This document shows, piece after piece, positions 7,608 to 15,213 of a stretch of DNA of 23,009 nt (positions within the stretch are counted from its first letter, which is position 1; every line of letters starts with the position of its first letter). The notes under the pieces were generated by a model. That model ran no database searches. It worked only from the letters and a program-made list of their open reading frames with translations, and was not told the DNA's origin. Both the position numbers and the translations under genes were made by a program. Origin of the DNA: Collinsella aerofaciens (GTDB lineage: Bacteria > Actinomycetota > Coriobacteriia > Coriobacteriales > Coriobacteriaceae); assembly GCA_008671135.1 (NCBI GenBank), contig RQAP01000019.1:1-23009 (forward strand). The letters are read 5' to 3'.

Positions 7608-7641
7608 GCCCCGATCTCACGTTGTGAGGTCGGGGCTTTTT
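7608..7641 (+). terminator. Rho-independent terminator of galE
   Basis: GCCCCGATCTCAC (7608-7620) pairs with GTGAGGTCGGGGC (7624-7636) through one U-G wobble and a GTT loop, followed by TTTTTC. It starts 23 bases after the galE stop codon. Confidence 0.88.
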
Positions 7642-7690
7642 CATGGCATGTAACCATTCGCCGAAAATCGACCAACTTTTTTATCTTGCC

Positions 7691-7720
7691 TGTACATGTT
7701 TAAACAACATGTTTTACAAT
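7691..7720 (+). promoter_or_regulatory. malQ promoter with a palindromic operator in the spacer
   Basis: TGTACA (7691-7696) and TACAAT (7715-7720) are 18 bp apart and fit a sigma-70 promoter. The spacer holds the perfect inverted repeat ACATGTT-TAAAC-AACATGT (7694-7712). Read on the minus strand, bases 7707-7696 give TTGTTTAAACAT, which shares TTGTTTAAAC with sites near the TreR-like regulator and the PTS gene. An operator here would block polymerase binding. Confidence 0.55.
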
Positions 7721-7805
7721 AGGCGTATCGAATCAGAACATCGGAGGCGGACTGCACACCCATCGGCAGGCCGACCCCACAACAAGAAGGTTGGTGAGCG
7801 CATTC

Positions 7806-9311
7806 ATGGAGCGTGCAAGCGGCGTCCTCATGCCCGTCTCATCTCTGCCCGGACCATACGGAATCGGCGGCTTTGGCTGGAATGCCTACGACTTCGTCGA
7901 TTTTCTCGCCTCGTGCAAACAACATTACTGGCAGATTCTGCCCCTTACGACGACCAGCTATGGCGATTCGCCCTATCAGTCGTTCTCGGCCCGCGCAGGC
8001 AACCCCAACTTTATCGACTTTGCCGAGCTTATCGAGGCAGGGTATCTGGAGCAGCGCGATATCGATGGCGTGTATCTGGGATCCGACCCCAGCAATGTCG
8101 ACTACGGTGCCATCTTTGGTGGCCGCCGTCAGATTCTCGACCGCGCCGCCGAGCGCTTTGCCGCCGACAAGCCGGCCGATTTCGATGACTTTATCCAGGC
8201 CAACGAGGACTGGCTCATCCCCTACTGTGAGTTCATGACCGTCAAAGAGGAGTGCGGTCTCAAGGCGTTTTGGGAGTGGCCCGCGGAGCTCCGCACCCGC
8301 GGCGAGGCTTCTGCCAAGGTCTGCGCCGACCATCCGGCGCGTATGCTCTACCACCAGATGACGCAGTACTTCTTCGATCGCCAGTGGAACCGCCTCAAGG
8401 CCTATGCCAACGAGCGCGACATTCTCATCATCGGCGACCTGCCCATCTATGTCTCGCGTGACTCCGTCGAGATGTGGGCGACGCCTGAGCTCTTTAAGAT
8501 CGACGCCGCCGGCAATCCCGTGAGCGTCGCCGGCACGCCGCCCGACCAGTTCTCGGCCACCGGCCAGTACTGGGGCAACCCCATCTACGACTGGGACGCC
8601 ATGGAGTCCGACGGCTTCTCCTGGTGGGAGGGCCGCATTCGCGCCGCCCTCGACATGTACGACGTCATCCGCCTGGATCACTTCCGCGGCTTCGAGGCCT
8701 ATTGGGAGGTGCCGTTCTCCTCGCCCGATTCGTCCTACGGTTCGTGGACGCAGGGTCCCGGCCTCAAGTTCTTCAAGACGCTCGAGGAAAAGCTCGGCAC
8801 GCTGCCCATCATCGCCGAGGACCTGGGCTTCCTCACCCCCGGCGTCATCGACATGCGCGACAACTCGGGCTTCCCCGGCATGAAGATCCTGCAGTTTGCC
8901 TTTGAGGGCACCAACTCGTACTACCTGCCGCATAACTACATCGCCAACACCGTCGCCTATGTGGGCACCCACGATAACGAGACGGCGCGCGGTTGGTTTG
9001 AGGGAACGGCCACCCCGCGTCAGCGCGAGCAGGCAGCCCTGTACACCCATCAGCAGGCCGGCGAACCCATGGCAGATGCACTCAACCGCGCCATCGCCGC
9101 CAGCGTGAGCGACACGTGCATCTACACCATGCAGGACCTGCTCAACTTGGGCAACGAGGCGCGCATCAACACCCCTGCCACGCTGGGCGGCAACTGGACC
9201 TGGCGCATGCTCGACGGCGCCATCACCCGCGAGCTCGAGCACAAACTCACCGACTGGACCGAGACCTACTTCCGCATCCCGTCGGAAGCCGAAATCGAGC
9301 TTCCTCAATAG
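7806..9311 (+). CDS. malQ: 4-alpha-glucanotransferase (amylomaltase)
   Basis: MalQ moves glucan units between maltodextrins, freeing glucose and building chains long enough for phosphorylase; GH77 family, cytosolic. From ATG 7806 (MERASGVLMPVSSLPGPYGI) it is 501 residues, normal for bacterial enzymes. GTG 7794 and TTG 7791 upstream are in frame, but a GGTGAG 7 bases before the ATG favours the ATG. The GH77 catalytic triad is visible: nucleophile Asp291 in IRLDHFRGF, acid/base Glu338 in IIAEDLG, and Asp390 in GTHDNETARGW. The N-terminal GIGGFGWNAYDFVDFL and SPYQSFSARAGNPNFID are also typical. glgP follows after 128 bases with a GC-rich hairpin between. The promoter carries a candidate operator shared with the PTS locus. 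Confidence 0.96.
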   Translation: MERASGVLMPVSSLPGPYGIGGFGWNAYDFVDFLASCKQHYWQILPLTTTSYGDSPYQSFSARAGNPNFIDFAELIEAGYLEQRDIDGVYLGSDPSNVDYGAIFGGRRQILDRAAERFAADKPADFDDFIQANEDWLIPYCEFMTVKEECGLKAFWEWPAELRTRGEASAKVCADHPARMLYHQMTQYFFDRQWNRLKAYANERDILIIGDLPIYVSRDSVEMWATPELFKIDAAGNPVSVAGTPPDQFSATGQYWGNPIYDWDAMESDGFSWWEGRIRAALDMYDVIRLDHFRGFEAYWEVPFSSPDSSYGSWTQGPGLKFFKTLEEKLGTLPIIAEDLGFLTPGVIDMRDNSGFPGMKILQFAFEGTNSYYLPHNYIANTVAYVGTHDNETARGWFEGTATPRQREQAALYTHQQAGEPMADALNRAIAASVSDTCIYTMQDLLNLGNEARINTPATLGGNWTWRMLDGAITRELEHKLTDWTETYFRIPSEAEIELPQ

Positions 9312-9359
9312 GAGCTACCGCGCCCAACCCCTCCCCACCGTGCGGACGCGAACGCTTTT

Positions 9360-9399
9360 CCCGCGCGAGGCCACCCCAATCCCCTCGCGCGGGCTTCTT
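9360..9399 (+). terminator. GC-rich hairpin between malQ and glgP (weak terminator or attenuator)
   Basis: CCCGCGCGAGG (9360-9370) and CCTCGCGCGGG (9383-9393) form a perfect 11-bp stem with a 12-base loop, followed by CTTCTTA. The T-run is poor, so it may lower rather than stop transcription into glgP, or protect the malQ message end. Confidence 0.5.
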
Positions 9400-9439
9400 A
9401 TGAATTGCAGACATGAAACAACCCATCACAGGAGAAAAC

Positions 9440-11707
9440 ATGCCCCAAATTAACCTCATGGAACTCGCCGAGCAGTCTTTTGGCACCTCGCTCGAGCAGC
9501 TCGACGACCGTCGCGTTTACAAGCTGCTGGTCAAACTCGTGCAGGAGCGCTCCGCCGCCCGCCCGCTCAACAACGGCAAGAAAAAGCTCTATTACATTTC
9601 CGCCGAATTTTTGATCGGCAAGCTGCTCATCAACAACATGATCGACCTCGGCATCTACGACGAGGTTAAGGACCAGCTCACCGCCGCAGGCCACAACCTC
9701 AACAAGATCGAGGAGTTCGAGGTCGAGCCGTCGCTCGGCAACGGCGGCCTGGGCCGCCTGGCCGCGTGCTTCCTGGATTCCATCGCCACGCTGGGCTTGA
9801 CCGGCGATGGCGTGGGCCTCAACTATCACTACGGCCTGTTCCGTCAGCGCTTTGTCGACAACCAGCAGAAGGCCGTCCCCGACGAGTGGCTCGGTGAGCA
9901 GGACATCCTAGTCGACGATGACCGCTCCTACACCGTCGAATTCGGCGATTTTGCCGTTACCTCCAAGCTCGTCAACATCGATGTGCCCGGTTACGGCCAG
10001 CCCACCAAGAACCGCCTGCGCCTGTTCGACCTGGCGAGCGTCGACGACGGCCTGGTCCCCGGCAGTTCCATCGACTTCGACAAGACCGAGATCGCCAAGA
10101 ACCTCACCTTGTTCCTCTACCCCGACGATTCCGACGAGCAGGGCCGCCTGCTTCGCATCTACCAGGAATACTTCATGGTGAGCAACGCCGCCCAGCTCCT
10201 GATCGACGAGGCCATCGAGCGCGGCAGCAACCTGCACGATCTGGCCGACTACGCCGTGGTCCAAATTAACGACACGCACCCCACCATGGTCATCCCCGAG
10301 CTCATTCGCTTGCTCACCACCGAGCATAGCATCGAGTTTGACGAGGCCGTGACCATCGTACGCTCCATGGTCGCCTACACTAACCACACGATTCTTGCCG
10401 AGGCGCTCGAGAAGTGGCCGCTCGCCAGCCTGCAGAAGGTCTCCCCTGCCATCGCCGACATTATCGTCAAGCTCGATGAGGTCGCGAAGGCCGAGCACGA
10501 TGACCCGCGCGTCGCCATCATCGACGAATACGACACCGTCCACATGGCCCACGTGGACATCCACTTTGGCTTCTCCATCAACGGCGTAGCCGCCCTCCAC
10601 ACCAAGATCTTGGAGGACACCGAGCTTCATCCGTTCTACGAAATCTATCCCGAGAAGTTCTCCAACAAGACCAACGGCATCACCTTCCGCCGCTGGATCC
10701 ATGGGGCCAACCCCGCGCTCGCTAGCCTGCTCGACGATGTGATCGGCACCGACTGGCGCAGCACCGGCGATCTGAGCAAACTCGCCAAGTTCGCCGACGA
10801 CAAGGACGTTCTTGAGCGCCTGGCCGCCACCAAGGTCGAAGCCAAGGCCATCATGCGCCAGTTCATGGCGCTCGAGCAGGGCGTGACCATTCCCTCCAAT
10901 GCCATCATCGACGTCCAGGTCAAGCGCATCCACGAGTACAAGCGTCAGCAGATGCTCGCGCTCTACATCATCTGGAAGTACCTCGATATCAAGAACGGCA
11001 ACAGACCTAAGCACCCCGTCACCATCATCTTTGGCGGCAAGGCGGCGCCTGCCTACACTATCGCGCAGGACATCATCCATCTGATCTTGACGCTGTCGCA
11101 GTGGATTGCAAACGACCCCGACGTGGCTCCCTACCTGCAGGTCGTCATGATCGAGAACTACAACGTCACCGCCGCCGAGCGCGTGATCCCCGCCGCTGAT
11201 ATCTCCGAGCAGATCAGCCTGGCCTCCAAGGAGGCGAGCGGCACCTCCAACATGAAGTTCATGCTCAACGGCGCCCTAACCCTGTGCACGCTCGACGGCG
11301 CCAACGTGGAGATTGCCGAGCTCGTGGGCGACGAGAATATCTATACCTTTGGCGCCTCGTCCAAACAGGTCGAGCAGCTCTATGCCGACGGCACCTATGA
11401 CGCCGGTGTGCTCTACCGCAAGCCCGGCATTAAACTGCTGGTGGACTTCATCACCAACCCGGCCTTTATGGCGACCGGCAACGTCGAGCGCCTGCAGCGC
11501 CTGCACGATGACATTAAGGGCAAGGACTGGTTTATGGCCCTGCTCGACATCGAGGAGTACATCCAGACCAAGGAGCGCGTGTTGGCCGACTACGAGGACC
11601 AGGACGCCTGGATGCGCAAGACGCTCATCAATATCGCCAACGCCGGCACCTTCTCGTCTGACCGCACGATCTCCCAGTACAACGACGAGATTTGGCACCT
11701 GAACTAA
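9440..11707 (+). CDS. glgP: Glycogen/maltodextrin phosphorylase
   Basis: This GT35 enzyme cleaves alpha-1,4-glucans with phosphate to give glucose-1-phosphate, using pyridoxal phosphate in the cytosol. ATG 9440 (MPQINLMELAEQSFG) is chosen over ATG 9413 because GGAGA lies 4-5 bases upstream; this gives 755 residues, at the short end for the family. Visible motifs: SAEFLIGKLLINNMIDLGIY, the active-site loop EPSLGNGGLGRLAACFLDS, GLNYHYGLFRQ, QINDTHPTMVIPELIRLL, NKTNGITFRRW, VKRIHEYKRQQM, FGGKAAPAY, and the cofactor site SGTSNMKFMLNGALTLCTLDG-like stretch with Lys606. It follows malQ, its usual metabolic partner. Whether stored glycogen or imported maltodextrin is the main substrate cannot be told from sequence. 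Confidence 0.95.
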   Translation: MPQINLMELAEQSFGTSLEQLDDRRVYKLLVKLVQERSAARPLNNGKKKLYYISAEFLIGKLLINNMIDLGIYDEVKDQLTAAGHNLNKIEEFEVEPSLGNGGLGRLAACFLDSIATLGLTGDGVGLNYHYGLFRQRFVDNQQKAVPDEWLGEQDILVDDDRSYTVEFGDFAVTSKLVNIDVPGYGQPTKNRLRLFDLASVDDGLVPGSSIDFDKTEIAKNLTLFLYPDDSDEQGRLLRIYQEYFMVSNAAQLLIDEAIERGSNLHDLADYAVVQINDTHPTMVIPELIRLLTTEHSIEFDEAVTIVRSMVAYTNHTILAEALEKWPLASLQKVSPAIADIIVKLDEVAKAEHDDPRVAIIDEYDTVHMAHVDIHFGFSINGVAALHTKILEDTELHPFYEIYPEKFSNKTNGITFRRWIHGANPALASLLDDVIGTDWRSTGDLSKLAKFADDKDVLERLAATKVEAKAIMRQFMALEQGVTIPSNAIIDVQVKRIHEYKRQQMLALYIIWKYLDIKNGNRPKHPVTIIFGGKAAPAYTIAQDIIHLILTLSQWIANDPDVAPYLQVVMIENYNVTAAERVIPAADISEQISLASKEASGTSNMKFMLNGALTLCTLDGANVEIAELVGDENIYTFGASSKQVEQLYADGTYDAGVLYRKPGIKLLVDFITNPAFMATGNVERLQRLHDDIKGKDWFMALLDIEEYIQTKERVLADYEDQDAWMRKTLINIANAGTFSSDRTISQYNDEIWHLN

Positions 11708-11736
11708 TTTCGCTTCCCTTACCCATCCTCTTGAGA

Positions 11737-11768
11737 AACGGAGTCGTGGCAACACGGCTCCGTTTTTT
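11737..11768 (+). terminator. Rho-independent terminator of glgP
   Basis: AACGGAGTCGTG (11737-11748) pairs with CACGGCTCCGTT (11753-11764) with one wobble pair around GCAA, and is followed by a run of T to 11767. It starts 30 bases after the glgP stop. Confidence 0.88.
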
Positions 11769-11808
11769 GTGCCCGTACGTTACCCTGTGACCCGACTCGA
11801 CCAAACAA

Positions 11809-12024
11809 TCTCAATCTGTAACAACTACTCAACCAAAACGGTCCCAGCTGTTACAGATCGAGACATACCGGCCCCTCCCCTTGGGTTTATCTCAATCTGT
11901 AACATCTAGCAGCTGAAATTCACCTTTGGTGTTACAGATTTAGATGAAATGGTCAGCTCAGCGGAACTGTTTCGATCTGTAACACCTAGCGTCCGAAATC
12001 GGCCCTACCTGTTACAAATCAAGA
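11809..12024. repeat. Array of six 15-bp repeats in alternating orientation, 40-41 bp period
   Basis: The 15-mer TCTCAATCTGTAACA and its inverse TGTTACAGAT(C/T)nAGA alternate at 11809, 11849, 11890, 11930, 11970 and 12010. Each inward-facing pair makes a 55-bp unit with exactly 25 bases between the arms; the gaps between units are 26 and 25 bases. Arm mismatches within units are one, one and three. The pieces between arms are mostly unalike but begin nCTA, and units 2 and 3 share CTAGC and GAAAT. The array fills the gene-free gap between the glgP terminator and the terminator of the convergent ABC operon. No open frame or promoter is evident. Confidence 0.85.
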
Positions 12025-12057
12025 CAAACTGGCCGATGGACAGCCCCGACACAAAGA

Positions 12058-12096
12058 AAGGCTCCCCTCTCGCCCAGTGGACGGGAGGGGAGCCTT
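12058..12096 (-). terminator. Terminator of the ABC importer operon
   Basis: AAGGCTCCCCTC (12058-12069) and GAGGGGAGCCTT (12085-12096) form a perfect 12-bp stem with a 15-base loop. On the minus strand it is followed by TCTTTGTGT, giving a T-rich tail about 70 bases after the ATPase stop. On the plus strand only TATATG follows, so it works best for the minus strand. Confidence 0.7.
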
Positions 12097-12143
12097 ATAT
12101 GTGACCGCGGCAAAAGGATGGCAATACCGCAGTCGCCCAAAGG

Positions 12144-12165
12144 AAGGGCCTGGTTGCACCGGGCC
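12144..12165 (-). terminator. Small hairpin at the ATPase stop codon
   Basis: On the minus strand GGCCCGG and CCAGGCC enclose TGCAA and are followed by CTTCCTTT. It overlaps the stop codon region of the ATPase gene. It may be a first, weak termination or mRNA-end element before the stronger hairpin at 12058-12096. Confidence 0.35.
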
Positions 12166-13364
12166 TAGATAAGGTTCTTGCCAGAGACCTTATCGAAGAG
12201 GTGGGTCGCGTTCTTCTCAAACTTGAACCAGATGGTGTCGCCAGCCTTGAGCGCGCCCTTGGCCTCGAGGTCGACGACGGGGATAATCAGGACAAACTGG
12301 CCGTCGGGAGCGGTCACGTGGACATGCTCGGTCGAGCCCATGAGCTCGGTCACCTCGACGGTACCCTGGAGCGCGCCCTCCTCGCCCTTGTCGGCAAGCA
12401 GAATCTGCTCGGGACGCACGCCGGCCGTAATCTCCTTCACGTCGCCGCCGTCCCAGTTGAGGGCAAGCTGAGCGCAAGTCTCGGGGGCGAGCGCCACGTT
12501 CATATCCTCGGTCTTGACGGTAAAGCCGTTGCCCGAGCGCACCAGCTGGGCATCGAAGAAGTTCATCTGCGGCACGCCAATGAAGCCGGCGACGAAGATG
12601 TTCGCGGGATGGTTGAAGACCTCCTGCGGCGTGGCGATCTGCTGGACAACGCCGTCCTTCATGACCACGATACGGTCACCGAGGGTCATAGCCTCGGTCT
12701 GGTCGTGAGTAACATAAATGAACGTGCCCTTGATCTCGTGGCGCAGCTTAATGAGCTCGGCACGCATCTGGTTACGAAGCTTGGCGTCCAGGTTGGACAG
12801 CGGCTCGTCCATCAGGAAGACCTTGGGGTCACGCACGATGGCGCGGCCGATAGCGACACGCTGGCGCTGGCCGCCGGAGAGCGCCTTGGGCTTACGGTCG
12901 AGGTACTCGGTAATGCCCAGAATCTCGGCAGCAGAGCGAACCTTGCGGTCGATCTCGTCCTTGGGAACCTTCTTGAGCTCGAGCGTAAATGCCATGTTCT
13001 CGTACACCGTCATATTGGGGTACAGAGCGTAGCTCTGGAACACCATGGCGATGTCGCGGTCCTTGGGCGCCACGTCGTTGACACGCTTGCCGTCGATGAG
13101 CACATCGCCCGAGGTAATGTCCTCCAGGCCGGCGACCATGCGCATCGTCGTGGACTTACCGCAGCCAGAGGGGCCAACGAGGACGACGAACTCCTGGTCG
13201 TGAACGGTGAGGTTGAAGTCCTCTACAGCGAGCACACCGTCCTCGGTAACCTTGAGGTTGTGCTTCTTCTCCTCGGTCTTCTTCTTTTTGCCAAAGAAGC
13301 CCTTCTTTTTTGACTCGTTGTTGGGATACACCTTCTGAACATGTTTGAGAACGATCTCGGCCAT
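12165..13364 (-). CDS. ugpC: Sugar ABC transporter ATPase (MsmK/UgpC/MalK type)
   Basis: The ATPase drives sugar import by the adjacent permeases at the inner face of the membrane. Its 399 residues hold Walker A GPSGCGKST (64-72), Q-loop Gln110, signature LSGGQ (162-166), Walker B VFLMDE (182-187) and His220 in YVTHDQTEA. The C-terminal part from about 245 is the TOBE/OB regulatory fold of MalK-like proteins (GVRPEQILLADKGEEGALQG, ELMGSTEHVHVT). Odd: residues 15-40 are a Lys-rich insert (10 Lys between 19 and 38, with KKKGFFGKKKK) between the first strand and the nucleotide-base-contacting strand. AAAGG lies 7 bases before ATG 13364. It is the last gene of the SBP-permease-permease operon. 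MsmK-type ATPases often serve several importers. Confidence 0.95.
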   Translation of the reverse strand: MAEIVLKHVQKVYPNNESKKKGFFGKKKKTEEKKHNLKVTEDGVLAVEDFNLTVHDQEFVVLVGPSGCGKSTTMRMVAGLEDITSGDVLIDGKRVNDVAPKDRDIAMVFQSYALYPNMTVYENMAFTLELKKVPKDEIDRKVRSAAEILGITEYLDRKPKALSGGQRQRVAIGRAIVRDPKVFLMDEPLSNLDAKLRNQMRAELIKLRHEIKGTFIYVTHDQTEAMTLGDRIVVMKDGVVQQIATPQEVFNHPANIFVAGFIGVPQMNFFDAQLVRSGNGFTVKTEDMNVALAPETCAQLALNWDGGDVKEITAGVRPEQILLADKGEEGALQGTVEVTELMGSTEHVHVTAPDGQFVLIIPVVDLEAKGALKAGDTIWFKFEKNATHLFDKVSGKNLI

Positions 13365-13382
13365 GTCTCTACCTTTCGATAT

Positions 13383-13407
13383 GCGGCGCCGCGCTGAGGG
13401 GCGCCGC
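13383..13407 (-). other. Intercistronic hairpin before the ATPase gene
   Basis: GCGGCGCC (13383-13390) and GGCGCCGC (13400-13407) form an 8-bp stem in the 68-base gap between the second permease and the ATPase. No T-run follows on the minus strand, so it more likely sets mRNA stability or relative expression than ends transcription. Confidence 0.45.
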
Positions 13408-13432
13408 AGAAACTTGCAAAACAGTTACGGCA

Positions 13433-14272
13433 TCAGCCCTTGACGGCACCTGCCACCACGCCGTCGATGATGTACTTCTGACAGAGGATGTACATGATAA
13501 CGATAGGGATAACGACCATCATGATGCAGGCCATCATGGGGCCGAGCTCGACGTGGCCGTAGCCGCCGCGGAAGTACTGGATCAAGATAGGAATGGTCTT
13601 GTACTTGGTGGAGTCGAGCGTAAGGTAGGGCAGCAGATAGTCGTTCCAGACCCACATGGTCTCGAGGATGCCGACCGAAAGATAGGTGGGCTTCATGATG
13701 GGAAGGACGATCTTAAAGAACACCTGGACCGGGTTGCAGCCATCAATCATGGCCGCCTCCTCGATCTCGAGCGGGATGTTCTTTACAAAACCGGCGAACA
13801 TAAAGACCGCCAGGCCCGCGCCAAAGCCGAGGTAGATAAAGCAGATGTTGAACGGCGTGTTGAAGCCGATGCGGTCCGCCAAATTGGACAGCGTGAACAT
13901 GAGCATCTGGAAGGGCACGACCATCGAGAAGACGAACAGGTAATAGAAGAAGTTCGAGATCTTGTTGTTGACACGAACCACATACCAAGCGCACATGGAA
14001 CAGCACACCAAGATCAGCACGACCGACGTGACCGTGATGATGAGCGAGCACATAAATGCCGAGGCAAAGCCCTGCTCGTTAAGAGCGTGCAAGTAGTTTG
14101 CAAGGCCGTTGAACGTCTCGGGCGTGAGCAGATCGAACGCCGTGGTGGTGCTGATTGCGGTCGCTTTCTTAAAGGAATTGAGCGCGATCATAAACACGGG
14201 GTAGATCCACGCGAGCGACAGGATCGTAAAGAAAATCGAGAGCGCGCGGTTAATAACCTTATCGCGTTTCAT
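13433..14272 (-). CDS. Carbohydrate ABC transporter permease, MalG/AraQ type
   Basis: A 279-residue inner-membrane permease with about six membrane segments (AWIYPVFMIALNSF, SLIITVTSVVLILVCCSMCA, FFYYLFVFSMVVPFQMLMF, ICFIYLGFGAGLAVFMFAGF, and the C-terminal MMACIMMVVIPIVIMYILC). The cytoplasmic EAA loop that docks the ATPase is EIEEAAMIDGCNPVQVFFKI followed by VLPIMKPT. Its start overlaps the stop of the upstream permease as TAATG, with AGGAGG about 10 bases before, so translation is coupled. It ends in DGVVAGAVKG, as usual for MalG-like proteins. The sugar is not set by the permease sequence alone. Confidence 0.93.
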   Translation of the reverse strand: MKRDKVINRALSIFFTILSLAWIYPVFMIALNSFKKATAISTTTAFDLLTPETFNGLANYLHALNEQGFASAFMCSLIITVTSVVLILVCCSMCAWYVVRVNNKISNFFYYLFVFSMVVPFQMLMFTLSNLADRIGFNTPFNICFIYLGFGAGLAVFMFAGFVKNIPLEIEEAAMIDGCNPVQVFFKIVLPIMKPTYLSVGILETMWVWNDYLLPYLTLDSTKYKTIPILIQYFRGGYGHVELGPMMACIMMVVIPIVIMYILCQKYIIDGVVAGAVKG

Positions 14273-15126
14273 TACTGCTGCACCTCCTTGGACCTCGTGG
14301 CCTTAAGCTGGATCATGGAGATGGCCACGACCAGGATGCAGAAGATAACCGCCTTGGCCTGACCAATGCCCTGCCATGCGATACCGGCACGCGAATAGAA
14401 CGTGTTGTAGATGTTCAGGGCGAGCATCTCGGTGGAGTGCGCGGGGGCGCCGCCGGTGAGGGCGAGGTTCTGGTCGAACAGCTTAAAGCCGTTGGTGATG
14501 GACAGGAACAGGCAGATGGTGATGGTCGGCATCAGGTTAGGGATCTTAACCTTCCAAAACGTCTGCCATGCCGTAGCGCCGTCGACCTTGGCGGCCTCGA
14601 TGTAGTCGGACGGAATGGACTGCAGACCAGCGATGTAGATGATCATCATGTAGCCGACCTGCTGCCACAGGGTCAGGATGATAAGGCCCCAGAAGCCAGC
14701 AGCAGAGTTAAGAGCGATGAGCTGGGCGCCCACGTTGGAGAGCAGGCAGTTGATCAGAATCTGCCAAATGTAGCCCAGCACGATGCCGCCGATCAGGTTA
14801 GGCATAAAGAAGATCGTACGGAAGATGTTGGTGCCTTTGAGCGCCTTGCGGGTGAGCGCCTGCGCAATGGCCAGGGCGATCACGTTGATGAGCACCGTCG
14901 ACAGGAAGGCAAACGCCACGGTAAAGAAGAACGACGTGGAGAACTGCGGATCGGACAGCGCGCGCACGTAGTTCTCGATACCGACAAAGTGCGCGTTACT
15001 AATGATAATAAACTGGCAGAACGAGAGATAGAAGCCCTGGATAAAAGGGATCACGAACCCGATCATAAACGCCAGGCACGTGGGCAGCATAAAGAGCGGC
15101 CACCAGCGCTTGAGTGCTTTGCCCAT
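14272..15126 (-). CDS. Carbohydrate ABC transporter permease, MalF/UgpA type
   Basis: A 284-residue partner permease with about six membrane segments (PLFMLPTCLAFMIGFVIPFI, SFFFTVAFAFLSTVLINVIA, IFFMPNLIGGIVLGYIWQI, GLIILTLWQQVGYMMIIYIA and others). The EAA loop is YIEAAKVDGATAWQTFWKV followed by KIPNLMPT. It lacks the extra N-terminal segments and big periplasmic loop of enterobacterial MalF, so it is the compact UgpA/MsmF form. GAAAGGA precedes ATG 15126. It pairs with the MalG-type permease that overlaps its stop codon. A 13-bp hairpin lies between it and the binding-protein gene. Confidence 0.93.
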   Translation of the reverse strand: MGKALKRWWPLFMLPTCLAFMIGFVIPFIQGFYLSFCQFIIISNAHFVGIENYVRALSDPQFSTSFFFTVAFAFLSTVLINVIALAIAQALTRKALKGTNIFRTIFFMPNLIGGIVLGYIWQILINCLLSNVGAQLIALNSAAGFWGLIILTLWQQVGYMMIIYIAGLQSIPSDYIEAAKVDGATAWQTFWKVKIPNLMPTITICLFLSITNGFKLFDQNLALTGGAPAHSTEMLALNIYNTFYSRAGIAWQGIGQAKAVIFCILVVAISMIQLKATRSKEVQQ

Positions 15127-15146
15127 AAAAGGGTCCTTTCAATATG

Positions 15147-15182
15147 CAGGGGGCGGGCAAACCAACGTCTGCCCGCCCCCTG
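15147..15182 (-). other. Stable stem-loop between binding-protein and permease genes
   Basis: CAGGGGGCGGGCA (15147-15159) and TGCCCGCCCCCTG (15170-15182) form a perfect 13-bp stem with a 10-base loop. No T-run follows on the minus strand. Such stem-loops after binding-protein genes are known to stabilise the upstream message and keep the binding protein more abundant than the permeases; that role is inferred here. Confidence 0.65.
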
Positions 15183-15213
15183 TCGCTAATCAGATAGCTT
15201 GGGCAGCAACTGC

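Noticed and set aside
9413..9439. ATG 9413 as the glgP start
   Set aside because: It has no good ribosome site, and the GGAGA before ATG 9440 lies inside that extra stretch, so the shorter protein is preferred.
7839..11080. Long open frames (390-489 codons) on the strand opposite malQ and glgP, and similar ones opposite murB, galE and the ABC genes
   Set aside because: They are mirror frames produced by strong GC bias at third codon positions; they have no ribosome sites, low-complexity composition and no known motif, whereas the opposite strand encodes clear enzymes.
11809..12024. The repeat array as a CRISPR
   Set aside because: Repeats are only 15 bp, alternate in orientation, have 25-bp gaps and diverge at the last unit; no cas gene is nearby.
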